A stretch of DNA of 64,000 nucleotides from Bacteroidota bacterium (GTDB lineage Bacteria; Bacteroidota; Bacteroidia; Flavobacteriales_D; Crocinitomicaceae). The DNA lies in NCBI GenBank assembly GCA_016866255.1, contig VGMY01000006.1:1-64000 (forward strand). Reading direction: 5' to 3'. Made by a program: the position numbers and the translations under genes. The notes beneath the pieces were generated by a model that was given only the letters and a program-made list of their open reading frames with translations, did not search any database and had not been told where the DNA came from. Positions 9,714 through 17,275 of the stretch are shown here, in pieces; within the stretch, counting starts at the first letter, position 1, and every line of letters starts with the position of its first letter.

Positions 9714-10129
9714 TCTTCCAGTACGTCGTTGCTTAGTTCATTTACATCATCTTCCCGATGTGGGTAAAATATGCTCAGGTTTTCGCCGATTTTCAATACC
9801 GCTTTACATATTCCTTCCGTAAAATCGCCTTTCTTGAAGTGCTCTGCCAGCAAAAGATAAATATCGTCCCAAAATCCAGCGGGGACTTTTTCATTGATTC
9901 CTTGGTCCCCAAGAATCGCGATTTGGTGCCTCGAAAAGCAGAGATAAATGAGCACTCCGTTGCGTTCCTGGGTTCGAGTCATTCCTAATCTTTCAAAGGT
10001 TTTAGTCGCTTTTTCCATTGGGCTATCGGACCCAGTGCGATTGAGGTACACCCGAATTTCACCACTTGTAAAAGATTCAGCTTGTTGAATGGTTTTAACT
10101 ATGGTGTTTTTCTGTTCCTTGGACAGCAT
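9710..10129 (-). CDS. Second TPM-domain protein, soluble
   Basis: A 139-residue protein with a TPM domain (about 5-125) containing SGEIRVYLNR and NGVLIYLCFSRHQIAILGD. It has no signal peptide or membrane helix, unlike its downstream paralogue. I place the start at 10129, where the ATG follows the lemA stop after one base (TGA-A-ATG); the start at 10156 would run 26 bases into lemA. Paired TPM genes behind lemA are common in Bacteroidota, and the products are presumed to act together at the membrane. Molecular activity is not established. Confidence 0.82.
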   Translation of the reverse strand: MLSKEQKNTIVKTIQQAESFTSGEIRVYLNRTGSDSPMEKATKTFERLGMTRTQERNGVLIYLCFSRHQIAILGDQGINEKVPAGFWDDIYLLLAEHFKKGDFTEGICKAVLKIGENLSIFYPHREDDVNELSNDVLEE

Positions 10130-10130
10130 T

Positions 10131-10688
10131 TCAATCGAAGTTAACCTCGGGGGCATTCTCCGCCCCGCTTGCGGCCTTGAACATGTCTTTCTTTGGGAAG
10201 GTTTCGCGGTTTAAAATCATGCTAGCAAAGAAACCTCGAATATGCGTATTGTATTCTTTTACTGCTTCGTTGTACACATCGCGCTCGCGTTTTACCCGAT
10301 TTTCGGTGCCTGTTAAATCTACTTGAAAATCGCGGAAATTTTGAGTGGATTGGATATTGGGGTAGGCCTCGTACATTAGGTTAATGGCCGTGTTGATTTT
10401 TTTACCCATAAGCTCCATGTCCTCGGGTGTTTTTGCTTCAACAATTCCCGCACGCGCACGCGTTACCTCCGTAAGAATGTCTTTTTCGTTTTTTGCGGCG
10501 GCTTTGACCGTTTTCATAAGGTTGGGGATTAAATCTAACCTGCGTTGGTAAGCGGATTGTACGTTGCCCCATTTTTCGTCCACCCCTTCTTGAAGCGCTA
10601 CCGCTTTATTGTAGGTGTTGTAGTACACAAGAAAGCCCATGAGTAGAATCCCTCCAACGGCGATTAATGCGATAAGTCCCTTTTTCAT
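10131..10688 (-). CDS. lemA: LemA family membrane protein
   Basis: A 185-residue protein with an N-terminal membrane anchor (about 4-23) followed by the helical LemA domain. Diagnostic segments are WGNVQSAYQRRLDLIPNL near residue 40 and the FRDFQVDLTGTENRV region near 118, then ARDVYN-like ERDVYNEAVKEYN. Length and domain content match the family. LemA proteins sit in the inner membrane with the helical domain outside; their molecular function is unclear. First gene of the lemA-TPM-TPM unit, preceded by a TAACTTTG box. Confidence 0.93.
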   Translation of the reverse strand: MKKGLIALIAVGGILLMGFLVYYNTYNKAVALQEGVDEKWGNVQSAYQRRLDLIPNLMKTVKAAAKNEKDILTEVTRARAGIVEAKTPEDMELMGKKINTAINLMYEAYPNIQSTQNFRDFQVDLTGTENRVKRERDVYNEAVKEYNTHIRGFFASMILNRETFPKKDMFKAASGAENAPEVNFD

Positions 10689-10704
10689 AGTATTTTGTTT
10701 TTTA

Positions 10705-10712
10705 CAAAGTTA
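10705..10712 (-). promoter_or_regulatory. -7 promoter box (TAACTTTG) for the lemA unit
   Basis: The minus strand reads TAACTTTG, an exact TAnnTTTG match, 16 bases before the lemA ATG. Confidence 0.5.
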
Positions 10713-10745
10713 CATTGTTTTTCATTGGCGCATTGATGGAAATAG

Positions 10746-11339
10746 TTAATTGCATCCATTTTGATAGTCTTTATGGTGAAAGGCAATCCAATATTCCTGA
10801 AATCCTTCGTTGCTTGTGAAAAATCGACACTCCATTTTACCGACACTGATGTTGGTAAGCGCTTGCTTTTGCTTTTTTAAACGTTGGTTCAAGAATAATT
10901 TGGGCCGGTAATTCCAGCTCCCGCAATGTTCAATCCCCGTATGAGCGGAACATGGACCAGCAGATTGAAATGGAATTTCTAGGAGGTAGTAAACGTTGGC
11001 CTCTTGATCCAAGCCTCGCGTCGTAATTTTTGTGCGTTTCAAATCGATCCTTAAATACGTTTTTTTGCGATAATATTCTTTCAGATATTCTCCAATAACC
11101 CGAGCGGCTTTATTCGAGAATTGATGCGCGATATCGCCCTGTTCGTTGAATTCCGGACCTTGGTAATATCCTTTAAACCCCTTAGTGGTCATTACAATGC
11201 TATCGTATTTTGGAGCTTGTTGTATGTTGGACTGCTGTGTTTTGTTCAGGGAATGGTTCGGATTTTTATGGAATTTTGAATCCGTGGTACATCGTAAAAA
11301 CAAAGATGTAATCAAGAGTAGTGAAAAAAAACGCTCCAT
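10746..11339 (-). CDS. Hypothetical lipoprotein-like protein
   Basis: A 197-residue protein whose start has a hydrophobic stretch ending in LFLRC at residue 17, a possible lipoprotein signal, although Arg just before the Cys is unusual. The rest is basic and mixed in composition, with a cysteine-containing segment (GPCSAHTGIEHCGSWNYRP, about 132-150) and three further cysteines toward the C-terminus. I do not recognise the family. It is divergent from dinB and shares an 82-base intergenic region that carries two copies of a 15-bp direct repeat. Existence as a gene is likely; function unknown. Confidence 0.6.
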   Translation of the reverse strand: MERFFSLLLITSLFLRCTTDSKFHKNPNHSLNKTQQSNIQQAPKYDSIVMTTKGFKGYYQGPEFNEQGDIAHQFSNKAARVIGEYLKEYYRKKTYLRIDLKRTKITTRGLDQEANVYYLLEIPFQSAGPCSAHTGIEHCGSWNYRPKLFLNQRLKKQKQALTNISVGKMECRFFTSNEGFQEYWIAFHHKDYQNGCN

Positions 11340-11340
11340 T

Positions 11341-11379
11341 TTGATTAAAAATTAAACAAGTTAATTGATTAAAAATTAA
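11341..11379. repeat. 15-bp direct repeat pair in the dinB upstream region
   Basis: TTGATTAAAAATTAA occurs exactly at 11341-11355 and again at 11365-11379, 24 bases apart start to start. Both copies lie between the divergent lipoprotein-like gene and dinB; the second ends one base before the -7 box. This looks like a tandem operator. Confidence 0.6.
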
Positions 11380-11380
11380 G

Positions 11381-11388
11381 TATATTTG
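11381..11388 (+). promoter_or_regulatory. -7 promoter box (TATATTTG) for dinB-dnaE
   Basis: Exact TAnnTTTG match 33 bases before the dinB ATG at 11422. The upstream TTG codon at 11386 lies inside this box and therefore cannot be the start. Confidence 0.5.
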
Positions 11389-11421
11389 TTGTATTCAAAG
11401 ATAATTTTTTTATTCCTTCTT

Positions 11422-12639
11422 ATGTCGTTATTACGCAACATTGTACATATGGACCTTGACACTTTTTTTGTTTCTTGTGAACGGCTGTTGGATAGCCGCC
11501 TTAATGGAAAGCCCATCTTGATTGGCGGTACTAGCGATCGTGGGGTAGTGGCATCTTGCAGTTACGAAGCAAGGCGCTTTGGAATTCATTCAGCCATGCC
11601 TATGAAAATGGCGAAGGAACGATGTCCGGAAGCCATTGTTATTAAGGGGAATTCAGAAACCTACAGCCGTTATTCTCGCTGGGTAACGGAGATTATACAT
11701 GAGGCAGCCCCATTGTACGAAAAAATGTCGGTGGACGAATTTTACCTTGATTTTACCGGAATGGATCGTTTTTTTGGCATCTTGAAATATGCAACAGAGT
11801 TGCGGCAAAAAATCATTTGCGAAACAGGTCTTCCCATTTCTTTTGGGCTTTCACAGAATAAAACCGTCTCTAAGGTTGCTACCGGTGAGGCAAAACCCAA
11901 CAACCAGCGGATCGTTTCGCACGGAGAAGAACGGGCATTTTTAGCGCCTTTGTCCGTAGCTAAAATTCCGATGGTTGGGACTAAAACCTATCAAATTCTG
12001 TGCAATTTAGGGATTCGTAAGATTCAAACCCTTCAGGAACTTCCAGTACAGATGATGGAACATGCGCTCGGCGAAAACGGGGTGAGTATCTGGAAAAAAG
12101 CTCAAGGAATCGATCATTCTCCGGTAATTCAACATACTGAACGAAAATCCATTTCTACGGAACGCACCTTTGATTACGACACGATTGATGTAAGAAAACT
12201 TCAGGCCATCATCAGTGCCATGGGGGAGAATCTTGCTTATCAGCTACGTCGAGGAGGTAAACTTACCGGCTGTGTTACTGTGAAAATTCGTTTTTCTGAT
12301 TTTCAAACACAAACGCTTCAACGTAAAATTGCTTACACGGCGGCAGATCACCAATTGATGCCTTTGGTGGCCGAACTGTTCGATCGAATCTACAACCGTC
12401 GTTTGCTCGTACGTTTAATTGGAGTACGCTACAGCGATTTGGTTACCGGATGTCATCAGTTGAGTTTGTTCGATGATCAGGTAGATTACGCCCGTCTCTA
12501 CCAAGCTATGGATCGTATTCGGGTCCGTTACGGAGATCGCGCAGTAATTCGTGCTTTGGGCATGGAAGCACGTACTATCGGGCGTTGGAATCCTTTCGAC
12601 GGCGATGTACCGCCCTTGTTGGCCAATCGAAGAAGTTAA
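11422..12639 (+). CDS. dinB: Y-family DNA polymerase IV (translesion)
   Basis: A 405-residue Y-family polymerase. Catalytic acidic residues are present in HMDLDTFFVSCE (about residue 10) and MSVDEFYLDFTG (about 107), so it should be active, unlike many ImuB-type relatives. The steric-gate region and SYEARRFGIHSAMPM follow the family pattern, the thumb has a helix-hairpin-helix (about 185-225), and a little-finger domain occupies about 240-350. It ends with a short tail and I saw no clear beta-clamp motif beyond an LSLFDD sequence near residue 349, which resembles one. ATG at 11422 was chosen because of the promoter position. dnaE follows after 11 bases, so the two polymerases are almost certainly co-transcribed for damage-tolerant synthesis. 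Confidence 0.92.
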   Translation: MSLLRNIVHMDLDTFFVSCERLLDSRLNGKPILIGGTSDRGVVASCSYEARRFGIHSAMPMKMAKERCPEAIVIKGNSETYSRYSRWVTEIIHEAAPLYEKMSVDEFYLDFTGMDRFFGILKYATELRQKIICETGLPISFGLSQNKTVSKVATGEAKPNNQRIVSHGEERAFLAPLSVAKIPMVGTKTYQILCNLGIRKIQTLQELPVQMMEHALGENGVSIWKKAQGIDHSPVIQHTERKSISTERTFDYDTIDVRKLQAIISAMGENLAYQLRRGGKLTGCVTVKIRFSDFQTQTLQRKIAYTAADHQLMPLVAELFDRIYNRRLLVRLIGVRYSDLVTGCHQLSLFDDQVDYARLYQAMDRIRVRYGDRAVIRALGMEARTIGRWNPFDGDVPPLLANRRS

Positions 12640-12650
12640 CCGTTTTTTCG

Positions 12651-15605
12651 ATGAAAATCCACTCTTATTTCAGTTTGAAGTATGGTATTTATTCCCCTGA
12701 AACGCTGGCTGAATGGGGAGTGGGAGCCGGGTATTCATTCCTTTTTTTAGCGGATATTAACCATACTGGTTCGGCGCTTGCTTTTGTGCGTGAGGCACAG
12801 CGATTGGGCATTCGCGCAGTGGTGGGTGTTGAATTGCGTAACGGAATGCAGACAGTAGCCACCTTAATGGCGCGCAACAACCGCGGCATACATGAAATGA
12901 ACCGTTTCATCACCCCATTTCTTCACAAGGAACAACCCTTTCCTGTCGCATTACCTCACTTTTCGAATTGTTGGGTATTTTATCCTCTTGAAACGGTGCT
13001 GTCGCGCTCTTTGTTTGAACATGAGTTCTTTCAGGTGGATTTAGCCTGCTTGCCGCATTGGGAACTTCGCTATGCCAATAAATGCCCTCGCGAAAAAGCG
13101 GTATTACTCACGCCAATGATTTTTCAGACGAAACGGGATTTTAATTGCCATCGGTTACTCCGCGCGATTCACCACAACGTCTTACTGTCGAAACTTTCTG
13201 CGGAGCAGCATGCCCGAGGAACCGAGGTGTTGTTATCTCAAGACGCTTTAATCGAGGCTTGTGGCGAATACGTGGATTTTTGGGAGCGCACAAAACATTG
13301 TATGGAAGATTGCGAAGTTTCTTTTGCTTTCGGCGATGAGGCGCTGCCGCAAAATCCGGCATCCTATACGGGTTCTAAAATCATGGACGAACAGTTGCTT
13401 CGCAAGTTATGTGCAGAGGGAGCAGCCTACCGCTACCCACAGTTGAACGATGAGATCGTAGAACGAATTGAAAAAGAAGTGGAGCTCATTACACAGAAAG
13501 ACTATCTCTCGTATTTTTTGATTGCATGGGATTTTACTTCCTATGCACGTTCTCGCAGTTTTTTTTATGTGGGACGCGGAAGCGGCGCCAACAGCATTGT
13601 GGCTTACCTACTGCGTATCACAGATGTTGATCCTCTGGAATTGGATTTATATTTTGAAAGATTCATCAACCTCTACCGAAAAAACCCACCCGATTTTGAT
13701 ATTGATTTTTCGTGGAAAGACCGCGATGAAATCGTGCGTTATATTTTTGAAAAATACCCCAATGCGGCTTGGTTATGCACCTACAATACCTTTCAGTACA
13801 AAGCTACAGTACGCGAACTGGGCAAGGTGTTTGGCCTGCCCAAGGCAGAAATTGATAAGCTGAGCAATCGCAGCGTTTCGCTCCAGCAGGCGGACAGCAT
13901 GTCGTCCTTGGTATTGCGCTATGCGTCCTATCTGCAGGATATGCCGTCGCATCTGAGCGTACATTCCGGTGGAATTGTCATCAGCGAACAACCCATTACT
14001 TGGTTTTCAGCAACCTTCATGCCTCCGAAGGGATTTCCCACCACTCAATTTTCAATGCTCGAAGCCGAGGACGTCGGACTATATAAGTTTGATGTTTTAA
14101 GTCAGCGTGGCCTCGGAAAAATCCGCGAGACCTTAGATATTGTTGCGTACAATCAGCCGGGAGTACCCCTCGAAGACATTCATAACATTGCCCATTTTAA
14201 AGAGGATCCGAAGATTAGAACCTTATTACTAGAGGCCAAGGCCTTGGGGTGTTTTTACGTGGAATCACCGGCTATGCGTATGCTTATGGTAAAATTGAAA
14301 GTTACTACTTACTTGGAGTTGGTGGCCGCTAGCTCTATCATTCGGCCTGGAGTTTCCCAATCGGGAATGATGAAGGAATATATTTTACGGCATCGCGACC
14401 CTTCTCGCAGAGCTATGGCAAATCCCTTACTGGTCGAAATTATGCCTGAAACTTATGGGGTCATGGTTTACCAAGAGGACGTGATTAAAGTTGCGCATTA
14501 TTTTGCCGGTTTGACCTTAGCAGAGGCAGACGTTTTGCGAAGGGGGATGTCGGGAAAATTTCGCTCAAGGGAGGAATTTACCAAGGTAAGGCAGCGGTTT
14601 TACACAAATTGTGCTAAGCGGGGTTATGATTCTGAACTCGTGGAATCGGTTTGGAATCAAATTGCCAGTTTTGCGGGCTATGCCTTTGCTAAAGGCCATT
14701 CTGCTTCCTATGCCGTAGAAAGTTATCAGAGCCTTTACCTTAAGGCATATTTTCCGGTAGAGTATATGACGGCAACAGTGAATAATTTCGGAGGATATTA
14801 CCGTACGGAGATTTATGTGCACGAAGCTCGTAAATACGGCGCGCAAATCGAAGCGCCTTGTGTTTTGGAGGGATCTTATCCCTGCATTTTGCAGGGAAAG
14901 CGTTTGATTTTGGGTTTTTTATTAGTTGAGGGGTTGGAATCAGAGGGGGTGTTAAACATGCTGAAGGAGCGCCATAAAAACGGACAATTCAAGGATTTTG
15001 AGGATTTTATAAATCGCATGAGAATGCCCTTAGATCAGATAGCGATTTTAATTCGGATAGGCGCTTTCCGTAGATTTGACGTATCGCGAAAGCAATTGCT
15101 ATGGCAGGCATACTACCGTTTATCAAAAGCGCCTGTAAAGACCGCAAAAGAAGCGCTATTTTTTCAACCGACAAAACAGTTTATCTTACCTGACTTTGAA
15201 GAGCACCCCATGGAGGAGGTGTTTGATCAGTTGGATTTATTGGGTTTTCCCTTGTGCAATCCTTTTGATTTACTTTCCGAACCCATACCAAAACACACTC
15301 CTGCGGCAGAAATTCCTTGTAATCGCTCTTTACACATTGAAACTTATGGCTATCTGGTTACGGTAAAGCGTTCTAAAACAGGCCGCGGCGATTACATGCA
15401 TTTTGGTACTTTTTTGGACATTCACGGAGACACCATTGACACGGTGCATTTTCCAGAGTCCGGAAGAAAATACCCGTTTCAGGGAAAAGGCATTTATCGC
15501 CTCAAAGGTATGGTAAGTGAGGCCTTCGATTATTACTCCATAGAAGTGGGAGAAATGAGCAAACTTCGCTGGATGGACGATGTTCGGTATCGGGATGCGG
15601 GGTAA
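12651..15605 (+). CDS. dnaE2: Short DNA polymerase III alpha subunit, error-prone (DnaE2-like)
   Basis: A 984-residue C-family polymerase, shorter than a replicative DnaE (usually over 1150). The N-terminal PHP domain is degenerate: the opening has only IHS rather than HxHS, and the usual TDHG metal motif reads ADINHTG. The polymerase palm is intact, with GRGSGANS near residue 310, the catalytic PPDFDIDF near 350 and KFDVLSQRGL near 480. Fingers (LRRGMSGKFRS) and the helix-hairpin-helix region follow, and it ends soon after an OB-like region, lacking an extended tau-binding tail. Directly downstream of dinB, it matches the mutagenic imuB-dnaE2 type of cassette; no imuA is present. The replicative DnaE is expected elsewhere in the genome. 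Confidence 0.88.
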   Translation: MKIHSYFSLKYGIYSPETLAEWGVGAGYSFLFLADINHTGSALAFVREAQRLGIRAVVGVELRNGMQTVATLMARNNRGIHEMNRFITPFLHKEQPFPVALPHFSNCWVFYPLETVLSRSLFEHEFFQVDLACLPHWELRYANKCPREKAVLLTPMIFQTKRDFNCHRLLRAIHHNVLLSKLSAEQHARGTEVLLSQDALIEACGEYVDFWERTKHCMEDCEVSFAFGDEALPQNPASYTGSKIMDEQLLRKLCAEGAAYRYPQLNDEIVERIEKEVELITQKDYLSYFLIAWDFTSYARSRSFFYVGRGSGANSIVAYLLRITDVDPLELDLYFERFINLYRKNPPDFDIDFSWKDRDEIVRYIFEKYPNAAWLCTYNTFQYKATVRELGKVFGLPKAEIDKLSNRSVSLQQADSMSSLVLRYASYLQDMPSHLSVHSGGIVISEQPITWFSATFMPPKGFPTTQFSMLEAEDVGLYKFDVLSQRGLGKIRETLDIVAYNQPGVPLEDIHNIAHFKEDPKIRTLLLEAKALGCFYVESPAMRMLMVKLKVTTYLELVAASSIIRPGVSQSGMMKEYILRHRDPSRRAMANPLLVEIMPETYGVMVYQEDVIKVAHYFAGLTLAEADVLRRGMSGKFRSREEFTKVRQRFYTNCAKRGYDSELVESVWNQIASFAGYAFAKGHSASYAVESYQSLYLKAYFPVEYMTATVNNFGGYYRTEIYVHEARKYGAQIEAPCVLEGSYPCILQGKRLILGFLLVEGLESEGVLNMLKERHKNGQFKDFEDFINRMRMPLDQIAILIRIGAFRRFDVSRKQLLWQAYYRLSKAPVKTAKEALFFQPTKQFILPDFEEHPMEEVFDQLDLLGFPLCNPFDLLSEPIPKHTPAAEIPCNRSLHIETYGYLVTVKRSKTGRGDYMHFGTFLDIHGDTIDTVHFPESGRKYPFQGKGIYRLKGMVSEAFDYYSIEVGEMSKLRWMDDVRYRDAG

Positions 15606-15626
15606 AAATCCAACTGGGCTTTTACA

Positions 15627-16097
15627 TTATTTAAGGACCTCTTCATCGAAATCAGCCGATTTACGTTGGATTTCCCAGGTGTGGTCGGAAAGAAGTTTTA
15701 TGCTTGCCAAATATATCAGCCTCGTTGTAGTTCTCCCCCAATCTTCTGGGGCTACGAGCGAAAGTAACCACTCCCGATCTTTGCGGTAAAGATGGTAAAC
15801 GTGGTGGATTAATGGCTCAAATTTGAGGTTGCATTGATAAATCAGGGTAGAGACGTATTTGCGGTCCTGTAATGCTTTTGCTTGATTCGCTAATACTTGA
15901 ATTTGCTCGTAAATCTGTTTCAATTGAACGTCTGTTTGGTACTCCATTGCCCGTAAGGCACGGCTTTTTAATCGCCCTTCGTCTTCAGGTTTTATGGGTA
16001 AACTGCCCGAATGGTGAGCATACGGAAGGAGACCTGGGCGGTCGGTTATTTTGTCCGGATCTATGGGGTTAATAAAGGGTTCTCCTTCTAAATTCAT
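15627..16097 (-). CDS. DUF2452-like protein
   Basis: A 156-residue soluble protein with no signal peptide. A proline- and charge-rich start (PINPIDPDKITDRPGLLPYAH-like, about 7-30) is followed by helices with YEQIQVLANQAKAL (about 64-77) and LIHHVYHLYRKDREWLLSLVAPEDWG (beginning about 96). This pattern resembles the DUF2452 family of Bacteroidota, of unknown function; the family name is from memory. Its ATG overlaps the stop of the upstream FAD oxidoreductase (ATGA), and it converges on dnaE. Confidence 0.65.
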   Translation of the reverse strand: MNLEGEPFINPIDPDKITDRPGLLPYAHHSGSLPIKPEDEGRLKSRALRAMEYQTDVQLKQIYEQIQVLANQAKALQDRKYVSTLIYQCNLKFEPLIHHVYHLYRKDREWLLSLVAPEDWGRTTTRLIYLASIKLLSDHTWEIQRKSADFDEEVLK

Positions 16098-17212
16098 ACT
16101 AATAATTTGCTCAATTTTTCACCCACTAAGGCACCGATGGCTATGCCCATTCCTCCCATTCTTACACCGGCCACAACACCTGGGGCAAGCTGTCGAACAA
16201 TGGGTTCTTTCGCAGGGCCAAGGCCCAAGGTGCCAGCCCATCGGTACTCAACTTCAAACACCTGATTTGGAAGAATGTTCGCACGAAGCAAGGATTCTAA
16301 ATGGTTTTGCAAACGGCTGCTAATCTCCATGGAAATAGTGGATTCCTCCTCAAGAGCTTGATTTCTTCCTCCGCCAAATAATACGCGCTTGCCCACATTC
16401 CTGAAATAGTAATAACCCGCATCAAAGTGAAAGGTGCCGTCAATTGGGAGTTCGTTTATCGGAGAAGTCACCAAAACCTGGGCTCTTGCAGGCCGAACAT
16501 CTAAGGGCAAAAGTTGCTGAGCAAAAGCATTCGTGCACAAGGCAATTTGATGAGGTTTAAGGATACCGTGTGACGTGGTCACCGATTTTTCGGTCGATTC
16601 AAAGGAGAGTTTCGTGACTTCGGTTCCGAACAAAAAATGCACGCCCATTTCCACGCATTTTCGAAACAACGCCTCCATCAACTGTCCGGTATCAATGCTT
16701 CCTTCGCTCCGATTTTTATAGGCAAAATTAAATCCGTGAAAGTTGCAGGATTGAATTTTAGCGGAGTCCTCCGAATAAACCTCGGAAATTCCTGTGATTC
16801 GCTCAATTTGTCGGTTTAAGTAGTGAATGAAACCCCCTTCCATGGGTTCTTTCGTCAAGTCCCATGAACCGCACGCGGAATAGGACATGAAATGTTTTGG
16901 AACGATTTCAAAAAGTTTCTGCAATCCTTCATAACGCATGGACAAGGTTTCCCACACCTGGGTCTCTGGCATATGTTGGAAATCATCCTGCAATTCACTG
17001 GGGCTTCCAAAACAAGCAAATCCTGCATTTTTGGTACTTGCCCCTGTGGGTAGGTACCCCCGTTCTAATACCACAATTTTTCGCTGCGGATGCCGCTGTT
17101 TCTCATGAAAGGCGCAGGTCATTCCCACGATTCCAGCACCAATTATGAGGGTGTCGATTTCTTCGGTATAGGTGCGTTTTTCCCAAAAACTCAAATGTTC
17201 GTAGTTCAGCAT
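16094..17212 (-). CDS. FAD-dependent oxidoreductase (DAO family)
   Basis: A 372-residue enzyme with an N-terminal Rossmann FAD motif (IIGAGIVGMTCAF, about residues 22-34) and the second strand ending VVLERG. The ASTKNAGFACFG segment near 58 and the C-terminal GVVAGVRMGGMGIAIGALVG complete the D-amino-acid-oxidase/glycine-oxidase fold. It probably oxidises an amine or amino acid in the cytosol; the substrate cannot be read from sequence. It forms a two-gene unit with the DUF2452-like gene by a four-base overlap and is divergent from the coiled-coil secreted protein. Confidence 0.88.
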   Translation of the reverse strand: MLNYEHLSFWEKRTYTEEIDTLIIGAGIVGMTCAFHEKQRHPQRKIVVLERGYLPTGASTKNAGFACFGSPSELQDDFQHMPETQVWETLSMRYEGLQKLFEIVPKHFMSYSACGSWDLTKEPMEGGFIHYLNRQIERITGISEVYSEDSAKIQSCNFHGFNFAYKNRSEGSIDTGQLMEALFRKCVEMGVHFLFGTEVTKLSFESTEKSVTTSHGILKPHQIALCTNAFAQQLLPLDVRPARAQVLVTSPINELPIDGTFHFDAGYYYFRNVGKRVLFGGGRNQALEEESTISMEISSRLQNHLESLLRANILPNQVFEVEYRWAGTLGLGPAKEPIVRQLAPGVVAGVRMGGMGIAIGALVGEKLSKLLV

Positions 17213-17275
17213 TTCGTTATTTGCACAAATTTGCCGATTTTTGCATAGATAGCTTGGTTTTTGTCTAGATTTTCT

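Noticed and set aside
13522-13863. A 113-residue plus-strand frame within dnaE
   Set aside because: It is an alternative frame of the polymerase palm coding region with no start context or recognisable content.
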